A stretch of DNA of 10,930 bases from Dehalococcoidia bacterium (GTDB taxonomy: Bacteria > Chloroflexota > Dehalococcoidia > SAR202 > UBA11138): positions 1 to 10,930 of the forward strand of contig JAAXHZ010000112.1 of the NCBI GenBank assembly GCA_012270625.1. The letters run 5' to 3'. The notes below the pieces were generated by a model. That model saw nothing but the letters and a program-made list of their open reading frames with translations. It did no database searches and had not been told where the DNA came from. This document shows, one piece after another, positions 1 through 7,475 of the stretch. A program made the position numbers and the translations under genes. Numbering within the stretch: the first letter of the stretch is position 1; each line of letters opens with the position of its first letter.

Positions 1-1382
1 CCGACTTTGAGGGACTTGATGCCGGTGCGCTCGCGCTCCCGAGACTCAAGGCTCGCGATGTACTGCTGGGCGTTGAGCGCCGTGTCGCGGACCGTGTCCA
101 TGTCCGAGGAGAATCCGGGTCGGATCACCTTGCCGTCTCCGGGCGACACTGGCGGATCGTCGGTAATGGCTGAGCGAATCAGCGTTACGACTTCGGATGT
201 GTCCCTGATCCCGTTCGAGACGAACTCCACGGACTGGGCGTCATCGTCCTCGGTCAGAATTCCTTTCACGTGGGGAGCGGCCTCCAGGCTTGCGGCGAGC
301 GACACCAGGTCGCGCGGCGTCGCGCCGAATCCGCGCACGCGGTTCAGAAGCCGCTGGATATCCGAGACTGTGTCAAGAAGCGCGATGATGCGCTCCCTGC
401 GTATGCCGCTCCTGTGAAACCAGGTCACTGCCCCCTGTCTCCGTTGGAGCTCTTCGAGGTCCAGCAGCGGGTGACCGACCCAAGACCTCAGAGTGCGCCC
501 ACCCATCGATGTCCTGGTACGGTCTAGCACCGAAAGAAGGGAGGCAGAAGTGTCTCCCCATCGTCCTCCCTCGAACAGCTCGAGGTTGCGGCGTGTCTGT
601 GGGTCGAGAACCATGTGCCGCTCGGTGGAGTAGGTGCGCAGCGCGGTCAACTTAGCCGAGCTCGGCCCCTGGGTCGTGGTCAGGTAGTCGATTATCGCGC
701 CCGCGGCCCTGACCGCCAGTGGCAGCCTGTCGCAGCCGAACGCTTCCAGGCTGCTCACTTCGAAGTGGCGCTTCAGCGACTCCTCAGCCCAATCCGGGTC
801 GAATGACTCTGCTCCGACAGGTGTCACGGTCGTGTCTTCACCTGCCTGGATTGCGCTGTCGCACCCAGTGACCAGCAGCTCTGCCGGTTCGAGTCTGACC
901 AGCTCTACCGCCAGCTCTGCCGCAGGGATCTGGGTCGTCGCGAACTCGCCCGTGGTAATGTCCGCGTAGGCTATGCCTGCGAGGTCGCCATCCAGGACAG
1001 CCGCGGCCAGGTAGTTGTTGGACTTCCCGTCGAGCAGAGACTCCTCCAGGATTGTGCCGGGAGTGACGACGCGCACCACTTCCCTGTCCACTATCCCGCG
1101 AGACTTGGCGGGATCGGACGTCTGTTCACATATGGCGACCTTGTAGCCCTGCCTGATTAGCCTGGCGAGGTACGGCTCCAGCGCATGGTAGGGTATCCCA
1201 GCCAGCGGCACCCTGGAGCCTGCCCCGAACTCCCTGGACGTCAGCGCAATCTCAAGCTCGCGCGAAACCACTCGGGCGTCGTCATCGAAGGTCTCGTAGA
1301 AGTCGCCCATCCTGAACAGCAGGATGGCGTCCTGATGCTCGCTCTTGATGCGCAGGTACTGTCTGCGTGCCGGGGTAGTCAT
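1..1382 (-). CDS. mutS: DNA mismatch repair protein MutS, N-terminal 460 residues (runs off left edge)
   Basis: MutS binds mispaired or looped DNA as a dimer and recruits MutL for repair. The visible part holds the mismatch-binding domain (about 1-115), the connector (about 125-250), the core (from about 260) and the start of the clamp. The mismatch-reading Phe-x-Glu motif is intact as GDFYE at 26-30. Other family blocks are PLAGIPYHA (59-67), ICEQ (84-87) and ERTGIKSLKV at about 451-460, which matches the clamp region of E. coli MutS. The frame has no break up to the edge; the ATPase half lies outside the window. The ATG at 1382 is the only reasonable start, since an in-frame TGA lies seven codons upstream. 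The Shine-Dalgarno is weak, and a TAGAAT at 1403-1408 (minus) is a possible -10 box. Having Phe-x-Glu and all N-terminal domains, it is MutS1 rather than MutS2. Confidence 0.97.
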   Translation of the reverse strand, partial: MTTPARRQYLRIKSEHQDAILLFRMGDFYETFDDDARVVSRELEIALTSREFGAGSRVPLAGIPYHALEPYLARLIRQGYKVAICEQTSDPAKSRGIVDREVVRVVTPGTILEESLLDGKSNNYLAAAVLDGDLAGIAYADITTGEFATTQIPAAELAVELVRLEPAELLVTGCDSAIQAGEDTTVTPVGAESFDPDWAEESLKRHFEVSSLEAFGCDRLPLAVRAAGAIIDYLTTTQGPSSAKLTALRTYSTERHMVLDPQTRRNLELFEGGRWGDTSASLLSVLDRTRTSMGGRTLRSWVGHPLLDLEELQRRQGAVTWFHRSGIRRERIIALLDTVSDIQRLLNRVRGFGATPRDLVSLAASLEAAPHVKGILTEDDDAQSVEFVSNGIRDTSEVVTLIRSAITDDPPVSPGDGKVIRPGFSSDMDTVRDTALNAQQYIASLESRERERTGIKSLKV

Positions 1383-1453
1383 CTTCAGAGTATCCCAGCG
1401 TCATTCTACGCCCCATAGCCGCGAAGCTGAAAGCGAAAAGAGACACATGAGAA

Positions 1454-1487
1454 AATTGCATAAGCGCAATTCCCGCGTTCGCGGGGA
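1454..1487. repeat. Palindromic intergenic repeat (CCCGCG...CGCGGG type)
   Basis: Two short hairpins share bases. AATTGC (1454-1459) pairs with GCAATT (1466-1471). TTCCCGC (1470-1476) pairs with GCGGGGA (1481-1487) around a GTTC loop, with one G-T pair. Read on the minus strand, the second unit gives the peptide-like string VPANAGI, the translation signature of a palindromic repeat common between genes in many bacterial genomes. The adjoining stretch 1500-1530 (rich in GAG and GTGAG) looks like another common repeat block. The two hairpins cannot form fully at the same time. They lie in the mutS upstream region. Confidence 0.6.
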
Positions 1488-1528
1488 CAAGCTTTCGAGG
1501 AGTGAGTGGAGAGGGATTAAGAGTGAGA

Positions 1529-1593
1529 TTCCCGCGACCATCCCAGTGATGACGCATCCGTGACTTGTGAAATCTTGGTGAGATGGTCGGGAA
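1529..1593. repeat. Long inverted repeat with bulge between fpr-like gene and mutS
   Basis: The left arm TTCCCGCGACCATC (1529-1542) and the right arm GATGGTCGGGAA (1582-1593) are complementary over 12 bp with a 2-nt bulge in the left arm. They enclose a 39-nt loop. The left arm starts with the same TTCCCGCG word as the repeat at 1470-1477, so it may be a degenerate copy of that family. No ORF in this stretch looks genuine. Confidence 0.55.
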
Positions 1594-1623
1594 CCGTCCT
1601 TCGACGGGTTCGGGGCGAACGGT
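1593..1623 (-). repeat. Interspersed palindromic repeat just after the redox operon; possible weak terminator
   Basis: This matches a widespread intergenic palindrome recognised by the plus-frame string PSTGSGRT and the words CTTCGACGGG and GGCGAACGG. CCGTC (1594-1598) pairs with GACGG (1603-1607) around a 4-nt loop. Alternatively CGTCC (1595-1599) pairs with GGGCG (1613-1617), and ACCGT/ACGGT form the ends. It begins 5 nt after the stop codon of the last operon gene. No T-run follows on the minus strand, so termination is possible but not shown; transcript end protection is another option. Confidence 0.5.
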
Positions 1624-1628
1624 GCAGT

Positions 1629-2378
1629 CTAGTCGTCCTTCCAGAAGCGCTCTTCCTTGACCTCGTAGCCCTTGGGGATCATCCGGTCTTTGACGTCCTC
1701 GATCATTCCAGGATGTCCGCAGGCGTACACGATCGTGTCTGCCGGGGTTAGGCCGGCGCGCTCAGCGTAGGCTTCGACTATGGTGTTGACCCTGCCCGTC
1801 TCGCCATTCCAGTGAGCGTTTGGCTTTTCGTCGGGACGGCTGATCGTCGGTACGAAGGTGACGAGGTCGGGGAGATCCTCGGAGAGCCGCTTCAGCTCCG
1901 CGTCGTACGCGAATTCGTCCGCATAGCTCGCGCCCATCAGTACGTGGAAGCGGTGTCCGGACCGGCCGTCCCGCAGGTACTGTCTAATGATGCTGACGTA
2001 TGGCACGACGCCGGTCACGGTAGCTACGAACAGCTGATTCGGCAGGCTGGGATCCAGGACGAAGATCCCCTTGGCCCTGGGGCGGATGGTGACTGTGTGA
2101 CCCTCTTTCAGGTTGTGCAGAAGGGGAGTGAGGTTCCCGTCCGGCGGCGGCACGAGCTCGACGAACAGCTCGAGCTCGTCTTCATAAGGCGCGGACACGA
2201 TAGAGTAGGCACGTTCGATTCCGTCCACTCCTATCGTGCAATACTGCCCGGGCTTGAACTGGTAACCCTCCGGTTTCTCGATCCATATCTTCCATAGATC
2301 GTGGGTTATGTCCACGCGGGCGGTGATAGAAGTGGTGGCTAATTTTGGACGTTGAGTTCTCCTGCGAGTCGTTGTCAA
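1629..2378 (-). CDS. Ferredoxin-NADP reductase-like FAD/NAD(P)-binding flavoprotein
   Basis: This is a soluble flavoprotein that would exchange electrons between NAD(P)H and a one-electron carrier such as ferredoxin. At 249 aa it matches bacterial Fpr in length. The N-terminal FAD barrel carries RAYS at 57-60 (isoalloxazine-binding RxYS). The C-terminal nucleotide domain shows TGVVPY at 122-127 and VYACGHPGMI at 217-226, and ends ERFWKDD with the aromatic residue close to the terminus as in Fpr. The usual Gly-Thr-Gly-x-Ala-Pro reads Val-Thr-Gly-Val-Val-Pro here. No [2Fe-2S] cysteines are present, so it is not a PyrK or NfnA type protein. The start is TTG at 2378, with AGGGAG about 10 nt upstream; there is no in-frame ATG nearby. 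It lies 22 nt after the NuoG/FdhA-like gene, so it is probably co-transcribed and a partner or electron outlet of that complex. NADPH versus NADH preference cannot be read reliably. Confidence 0.85.
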   Translation of the reverse strand: MTTTRRRTQRPKLATTSITARVDITHDLWKIWIEKPEGYQFKPGQYCTIGVDGIERAYSIVSAPYEDELELFVELVPPPDGNLTPLLHNLKEGHTVTIRPRAKGIFVLDPSLPNQLFVATVTGVVPYVSIIRQYLRDGRSGHRFHVLMGASYADEFAYDAELKRLSEDLPDLVTFVPTISRPDEKPNAHWNGETGRVNTIVEAYAERAGLTPADTIVYACGHPGMIEDVKDRMIPKGYEVKEERFWKDD

Positions 2379-2400
2379 AGTATGGTTACTCCCTAGTTGT

Positions 2401-5196
2401 TCAGTCTGCGGCGGCCTGGGTGGCCATGTGGGCCAGCCGAACCGGAATCAGCGGCAGTGTCGGTACGTTCAGCATCGGGTCGGGGTGCTGGCTCTGGGCC
2501 AGTGCGGTCGCGAGGTCGCCGAACAGGGTGGTGATGGAGACAAGACCGCGCTGCGGCCCGCTCAGGTCTGCGATTCCAGCCGCGCTGCCCCGGTCGGACA
2601 TTGCCTCGATCCAGTCACCGGACTCAATGCCGAGCTCGGCGGCGTCTTCGGGGTGTATCTGAATTGTCTCATCCCGCTTTATCGCGTTCCTGCCGTCTAT
2701 CTGGATGATTTCCAGATCCTCTTCAGGCTGGTGGAGGACACGGCCGTGGGCGAGAAGCATTGGGTAGTCATCGTCCTGACGGGCTGGAGCCACTTCCAGA
2801 GACATCGCTGCCAATCTTGGTCGATTTGTCTCCATGTCTTCATAGAGAATGGGGGTGTCCACCATGTCAGCAGCGAGACACGGCCACTGGAGTCCCCCGC
2901 TCTCCAGTCTGCCGTATGTGATGCCGCCGTATGCGCTAATGAGGTTGTTCAGCTCGTCGAATATCTGCTCTTCTTCAGTATAGTCGAAGCCGGCGCTGTC
3001 CATTCGACGCGCGATCTGTGACAGGATGCGCCAGTCGGCGTCTCCATCTCCCTTGGGGCTGAGCGCAGGCCTGAGAATCTGCACACGTCGCTCCAGGTTG
3101 GTGTAGGTGCCCAGGCGTTCGGCGAACGTGAGAGACGGCAGCACGACATCGGCGTGCTCCGTGATCTGGCTGTCGAACGTGGCGTGGGCCACTACAAAGT
3201 CGGCCTGCTCGACGGCTTCCACAAAGCCTGCTTGCTCGCCGTCGATGAGTGTTGGGCTGTCTCCTACCAGGTGGAGCGCCTTGATGAGGCCGGACTCCAC
3301 TGCTCTTGCGACCTCTCGCACTCCAACTCCGGGAGTGTCGGGGATGTCGGCTCCCCATGCTCTGGTGAATCTCTGTCGATTTTGCTCGCGCTCTATTGGG
3401 CGCTGTCCGGGCAGGAAGTCCGGTACGCATCCGACGTCCAGCGCGCCCTGATCGTTGGCGCCGGTGCGCAGAGGGTACAGTCCGCCAGAGGCTCTGCCGA
3501 TATTGCCTGTGACCAAGGCCAAGTTTACGAGCGCTCGCGAACATGTCTCGTGAAGCTCCGCAGGCAGCGTCTCCAACCCGTACAGGATCGCGCCGGGTTT
3601 CTCTTCAGCGAAGCTCATCGCTGCCGCGCGGATGTCATCTTGCGCTACGCCCGTAAGGCGTTCAACACGCGCCAGGTCGAATTCCTGGATGATGGAGTTT
3701 CTGAACGCCTGAACGTCTTCCACGTACTTGGACAGGAACTCGTGATCGTCGAGAGACTGGTCCCAGATGGCCCGGATCATCCCGCCGATCAGGGCTACTT
3801 CACTACCGGGCTTGGGTCGCAGCCACACTTTGGCGTGGCGCGCCAGCTCGGTCTCGCGCTGATCGATAACAATGAGAGTCGCGCCACCGTGGAGTACAGC
3901 CCTCTTGATAGGAACGGCTGTGACGTTCTGCTCTTCAGTCATGTTGGACGACACGACCAGGAATCGCTTCGATTCTTCCAGGTCCCAAATCGGATTGGTC
4001 GCCGCGCCGTGTCCAAGCTGATTCATCAAGGGTATCAGCATCCCTGGGCGCACGTTCGACGCAGTGTCCACGTTGTTGGCGCTCATGACCACGCGGGCGA
4101 ACTTCTGGGCGACGTAGGCGTCTTCGTTTGTCACCCTGGGAGATGCGATCAGCGCGTATTGACCGTTCTTGTATTCACTGAGTCTCTCGGCGACCATATC
4201 CAGGGCTTCGGGCCAAGTGGCCTCCTGAAGCTGGCCGTTCCGACGGATGAGCGGGGTTCTGATCCGGTCGCGCCGGTTCACGAACTCCAGGCCGAACTTG
4301 CCCTTGAAGCACCCCTGTCCCCGGTTAACCGCCGCGTGGCGATCCGGTATTGCGCGGATCATGCGATCGCGCTTGTTGATCTCCAGGGTCATCGAGCAGC
4401 CAACGGGGCAGTTCGCGCAGATGGTGTTGACCGTCTCGACAGCCTTGTCCCACTTGTAGTCGCGCTCCACGAGCGCGCCGGTGGGACAGACGTCGATGCA
4501 GGCGCCACAGAACTCGCAGCCGGACTCCAGCAGACTGGTCCCCTGCGACGTTCCGATGATGCTCCTGCCGGAGCGCATCTGGAGCGTCAGCGCCGAGTCC
4601 CCGCGTACTTCATCGCACACACGCACACAGCGCGCGCAGACGATGCACAGGTTCATGTCCATGTCCCAGTACGGGTCCTGTGTCGCGAGCGGCATGTGGC
4701 GGTTGTTGTAGGTCAGGGGGGTGTCCATCTCCATTTCGAGATACCGCACCGTGTCCTTGAGCTCGCAGCGCTCGTTCTTGGGACAGGTAACGCACCGGTC
4801 GTTTACGGAGACGTGGCGGAGGCAGATGTCTGCCGGCCCGCACAGCTCGATCCTGTGGCAGGTCAGGCACCCGTGGGGATGCTCTGACAGCAGGAGCTCC
4901 ATGATCCCCTTGCGCAGGCCCTGAAGCTCCCCGCTGTTGGTCGTAACCCTCATGCCCGGGGAGATGGGAGTCGTGCATGACGCCGGAGAGCCTGGCAGAG
5001 CGCGATAGCTGCCGTCCGGGCCGGGCGCCTCAGCGGTGACCACGCACATGCGACACGCGCCGAACGGCTTCATCCCCGGGTAGTAGCAGAGATAGGGGAT
5101 GTATAGACCTGCGTCCATAGCGGCCTGAATAATCATCTGGCCGGGCTTCGCCGGGATCTCTTGACCGTCGATTGAGATTGTGATGTCGTCAGCCAT
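2401..5196 (-). CDS. NuoG/FdhA-like iron-sulfur molybdopterin-fold oxidoreductase lacking the formate dehydrogenase catalytic pair
   Basis: This large subunit (931 aa) resembles the alpha subunit of NAD-linked formate dehydrogenases and complex I NuoG. Domains in order: [2Fe-2S] with C37-C48-C51-C74; a His/Cys [4Fe-4S] motif H106-C110-C113-C119; a second similar set H128, C135-C138-C144, with C125 between; two ferredoxin [4Fe-4S] clusters (C184-C187-C190-C194 and C227-C230-C233-C237); the cluster of the molybdopterin domain C260-C263-C267-C296 followed by K298; then the bis-MGD fold to the C-terminus, with GRVLH and IHPEDAAELGI near the end. Where FdhF has NNVDCCARVUHG, this protein has NNVDTASNVRPG (374-385), so Sec/Cys becomes R383 and His becomes P384. 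It is therefore unlikely to oxidise formate. A start at 5262 is possible, but ATG 5196 follows GGAG by 6 nt, begins exactly at the ferredoxin fold and overlaps nuoF by 8 nt. Whether it binds molybdenum or tungsten is unknown. Confidence 0.88.
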   Translation of the reverse strand: MADDITISIDGQEIPAKPGQMIIQAAMDAGLYIPYLCYYPGMKPFGACRMCVVTAEAPGPDGSYRALPGSPASCTTPISPGMRVTTNSGELQGLRKGIMELLLSEHPHGCLTCHRIELCGPADICLRHVSVNDRCVTCPKNERCELKDTVRYLEMEMDTPLTYNNRHMPLATQDPYWDMDMNLCIVCARCVRVCDEVRGDSALTLQMRSGRSIIGTSQGTSLLESGCEFCGACIDVCPTGALVERDYKWDKAVETVNTICANCPVGCSMTLEINKRDRMIRAIPDRHAAVNRGQGCFKGKFGLEFVNRRDRIRTPLIRRNGQLQEATWPEALDMVAERLSEYKNGQYALIASPRVTNEDAYVAQKFARVVMSANNVDTASNVRPGMLIPLMNQLGHGAATNPIWDLEESKRFLVVSSNMTEEQNVTAVPIKRAVLHGGATLIVIDQRETELARHAKVWLRPKPGSEVALIGGMIRAIWDQSLDDHEFLSKYVEDVQAFRNSIIQEFDLARVERLTGVAQDDIRAAAMSFAEEKPGAILYGLETLPAELHETCSRALVNLALVTGNIGRASGGLYPLRTGANDQGALDVGCVPDFLPGQRPIEREQNRQRFTRAWGADIPDTPGVGVREVARAVESGLIKALHLVGDSPTLIDGEQAGFVEAVEQADFVVAHATFDSQITEHADVVLPSLTFAERLGTYTNLERRVQILRPALSPKGDGDADWRILSQIARRMDSAGFDYTEEEQIFDELNNLISAYGGITYGRLESGGLQWPCLAADMVDTPILYEDMETNRPRLAAMSLEVAPARQDDDYPMLLAHGRVLHQPEEDLEIIQIDGRNAIKRDETIQIHPEDAAELGIESGDWIEAMSDRGSAAGIADLSGPQRGLVSITTLFGDLATALAQSQHPDPMLNVPTLPLIPVRLAHMATQAAAD

Positions 5197-5206
5197 TCTG
5201 CGCTCC
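5189..5206 (-). promoter_or_regulatory. Ribosome binding site and ATGGCTGA start/stop overlap (translational coupling)
   Basis: GGAG (5203-5206, minus) lies 6 nt before ATG at 5196. The TGA of the NuoF-like gene falls within ATGGCTGA, so the two reading frames overlap by 8 nt. This arrangement usually couples translation and helps keep the two subunits at equal amounts. It also decides the start of the large subunit against the longer frame beginning at 5262. Confidence 0.75.
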
Positions 5207-6937
5207 GGGTACGAAGTCGAGGGCGTATGGTCGCGTGTTCTTCGGGGCAATGTGTGGGCCAAGGCAGCTGCCGGTTGGACACCTGCGTTCCTCTATGTGA
5301 GCGACGAAGTCCGATTCGAAGTGAGTCAGCGCCGATCTGATGGGGCCGAATCCGAGCTGTCCATGACCGCACAACGAGCTTGCTTCCATGGTAGTGCCCA
5401 CCGACCGCATTAACTCGAGGTCGCCGGGACGGCTCTCACAGCGCGCGATTCGCTCGGTGATCTCCAGCAGGTGCTCCATCCCCAGCCTGCACGGGAAGCA
5501 CTTTCCGCAGGACTCGAACTGACAGAAGGCCACGAGTATGCGTGTGAGGTCCACGGCGCATACGTCTTCGTCCCCGACGATGATGCCGCCGGAGCCGAGG
5601 ATGGCGCCAGCGTCCCGCATCTCGTCGAAATCCAGATGGACAGACATGCTGTCAGAGCCGAGGACTCCACCGAGTGGTCCTCCGGTCTGCAACAGCTTGA
5701 GATGCTTGCCGTTCGGCACACCGCCTCCGATGTCGTTGATGACTTCGCCGAGTGTCAGCCCCATGGGGACCTCGTATAGGCCGGGGTATTCGACGTTTCC
5801 GGTCAGGCAGATAATTGCCGTGCCCGTGCTGCGGTTGACGCCTATGGAGCTGAACCACTCGGCGCCACGTGAGATGATCTCAGGCGCGTATGAGTAGGTC
5901 TTGACGTTGTTGATAGTTGACGGGTGTCCCCACACGCCGAATGCGGCGGGGAAGGGCGGTCGGAAGCGTGGCTGAGACCGTTTGCCCTCGATTGCTTCCA
6001 TGAGCGCGGTCTCTTCGCCCGCGACGTAGGACTCGCCGGTAAGCGCGACCTCTATGTCGAAGCTGAAGTCGGCGCCGAAGATGTTCTCGCCCAGGATACC
6101 CGCTTCGTACGCTTGCCTGATGGCTTCCTCGGTGCGGTCTATGGGGCCGTCGTGTCCGTGGCGAATGAATACGATTCCGTTGGTCGCGCGGGTGGCGTAC
6201 CCGCCTATCATCAGGCCTTCCAGCAGTGTGTGAGGGTCGCTTTCGAGTATGCCCTTGTCGTTATACGCGCCGGGGTCGCCTTCTTCGCAGTTGCACAGCA
6301 TGTACTTTGGAGGCCCGGGCGACCGCACCATGAAGCTCCACTTCACGCCGGTTGGAAACGCGGCTCCTCCGCGCCCCCTCAGACCAGAATCGGTCATCTC
6401 TTTGATGACGTCATCAGGCTCCATCTGGGTGAGCGCCTTGTGGATGCCGGCGTACCCGCCGTTCGCTATGTACTGATAGATGTCGCTTGGCGCGATGTGA
6501 CCGGCGTTTCGCAGCGCGATTCTCTGCTGGCGGCCTATTCCAGGCAGCTCCTGAAGGTTAGGCACGCCCTGAATGGACTCGTCTCCCAGATACCCGATCG
6601 TCTTGTTACCGGGTATCGTCCCTCGAACGATGTAACTATCGACGATTGACGGGACATCTTCGGGAGCGACGTTGCCGAAGAACAGTCTGGATTCTGCGCC
6701 GGGTAGAAGAATGTCGATCAGCGGCTCCGCGTAGCACAGGCCGAGGCAGCCGACCTCGTCTATGTTCGCGCTGATCTGGCGGCTGTCGAGCTCGGCCCTG
6801 AGCGCGTCTATAACGTCATACGCTCCGGCGGAGTGGCCGCACATGGCAGTTCCAACCCGGACCCAGGGGTCTGGGCCGTTGGTGAGCGTATTCCACCTTT
6901 CGTCGGCGGTCTGTTTAATCTCTTCGTAAGTGGTCAT
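5189..6937 (-). CDS. NuoF/HydB-like NADH-binding flavo-iron-sulfur subunit
   Basis: This subunit carries the NADH site and FMN and passes electrons into the Fe-S chain of the complex. The 582 aa begin with a thioredoxin-like [2Fe-2S] domain (about 25-115) holding C33, C64 and C68. The FMN/NADH core follows, with GLRGRGGAAF at 185-194, CNCEEGDPG at 215-223 and GEETALMEAIEGKR. The C-terminal [4Fe-4S] cluster has C477-x2-C480-x2-C483 and C523. The N-terminal domain is typical of NuoF-like subunits of formate dehydrogenases and hydrogenases, not of respiratory complex I. The protein stops soon after CPTGSC (553-558), where many HydB proteins continue into a 2x[4Fe-4S] ferredoxin domain, which is absent here. 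Only one Cys is seen at the first pair of the N-terminal domain (C33), so that [2Fe-2S] cluster may be altered. The start is ATG 6937, 33 nt after the NuoE-like gene, with a weak Shine-Dalgarno. Confidence 0.93.
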   Translation of the reverse strand: MTTYEEIKQTADERWNTLTNGPDPWVRVGTAMCGHSAGAYDVIDALRAELDSRQISANIDEVGCLGLCYAEPLIDILLPGAESRLFFGNVAPEDVPSIVDSYIVRGTIPGNKTIGYLGDESIQGVPNLQELPGIGRQQRIALRNAGHIAPSDIYQYIANGGYAGIHKALTQMEPDDVIKEMTDSGLRGRGGAAFPTGVKWSFMVRSPGPPKYMLCNCEEGDPGAYNDKGILESDPHTLLEGLMIGGYATRATNGIVFIRHGHDGPIDRTEEAIRQAYEAGILGENIFGADFSFDIEVALTGESYVAGEETALMEAIEGKRSQPRFRPPFPAAFGVWGHPSTINNVKTYSYAPEIISRGAEWFSSIGVNRSTGTAIICLTGNVEYPGLYEVPMGLTLGEVINDIGGGVPNGKHLKLLQTGGPLGGVLGSDSMSVHLDFDEMRDAGAILGSGGIIVGDEDVCAVDLTRILVAFCQFESCGKCFPCRLGMEHLLEITERIARCESRPGDLELMRSVGTTMEASSLCGHGQLGFGPIRSALTHFESDFVAHIEERRCPTGSCLGPHIAPKNTRPYALDFVPGAQNG

Positions 6938-6970
6938 TGCCGACCGCTGCTCGCGCTGAGACGCGACTTG

Positions 6971-7447
6971 CTATGTACCTTGTAGATTCTGCACTCGATC
7001 GGATGCCGACTCCTGGGTAACACGTCCGATCAGGCGATGGTTCACGCTCATGACCGGCGCGACGGAGCAGGCGCCGAGGCAGGTGTTGAATTTGAATGAA
7101 ATGCTGCCGTCTTCTGTCTCGCCTTCATCCTCAAGGCCCAACTGGTCCATGACTTTGCGGAGAATGTGTGACGCGCCCTTCAGGTGGCATGTGGGACCCC
7201 AGCATATCTCCACGGTGTGCGCGCCGGGAGGCGTGAACCTAAAGTTGGTGTAGAACGATGCAACGCCCCAGACTTCGTTGATAGTCGTCTCGTTCAGAAC
7301 TGCCACCTCTTCGATGGCCTCGTCCGGGATGTAACCAAGCTCGTCCTGGACTGCGAGCAGCGACGAAAGAACGGTGACTGTGGGACGACGCTGGTTATTG
7401 ATCGCGCGTCGCAGCCGGGTACTGTCCTCTGCGCTGAGTGGAGGCAA
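6971..7447 (-). CDS. NuoE-like thioredoxin-fold [2Fe-2S] subunit
   Basis: This small electron-transfer subunit sits beside the NADH-binding subunit in complex I, NAD-linked formate dehydrogenases and bifurcating hydrogenases. The 158 aa contain a helical N-terminal part with VWGVASFYTNF (59-69) and a thioredoxin-like domain whose cluster ligands are C82-x4-C87 and C123-x3-C127, all present. The start is TTG at 7447; GAGGA lies 7 nt upstream (AGGA at 7455-7458) and no in-frame ATG precedes it before a stop. It is the first gene of the four-gene redox operon (NuoE, NuoF, NuoG/FdhA, Fpr types). The 86-nt gap from aspS may hold its promoter. Confidence 0.93.
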   Translation of the reverse strand: MPPLSAEDSTRLRRAINNQRRPTVTVLSSLLAVQDELGYIPDEAIEEVAVLNETTINEVWGVASFYTNFRFTPPGAHTVEICWGPTCHLKGASHILRKVMDQLGLEDEGETEDGSISFKFNTCLGACSVAPVMSVNHRLIGRVTQESASDRVQNLQGT

Positions 7448-7475
7448 ATCTGATTCCTCGTCGATTAGCGAAATC

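Noticed and set aside
1282..1557. 91-aa minus-strand ORF across the mutS start region
   Set aside because: Its sequence (SPLTPRKLVPANAGI) is the translation of intergenic repeats, followed by an out-of-frame read of mutS.
3154..4887. 577-aa open frame on the plus strand
   Set aside because: It lies antisense to the NuoG/FdhA-like gene, whose protein is clearly conserved. The plus-strand product has no recognisable domain and arises from GC-rich codon use.
5197..5262. Longer N-terminus (22 extra residues) of the large subunit from 5262
   Set aside because: The extra part is rich in Arg, Thr and Pro and has no family match. ATG 5196 has a well-placed GGAG and begins at the ferredoxin fold.
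5924..6649. 241-aa plus-strand ORF
   Set aside because: It is antisense to the strongly conserved NuoF-like gene and has no recognisable domain.
2401..7447. Assignment as respiratory complex I or as an active formate dehydrogenase
   Set aside because: There are no membrane or other Nuo subunits, and the NuoF has the extra thioredoxin-like domain. The Sec/Cys-His catalytic pair of formate dehydrogenase is absent.
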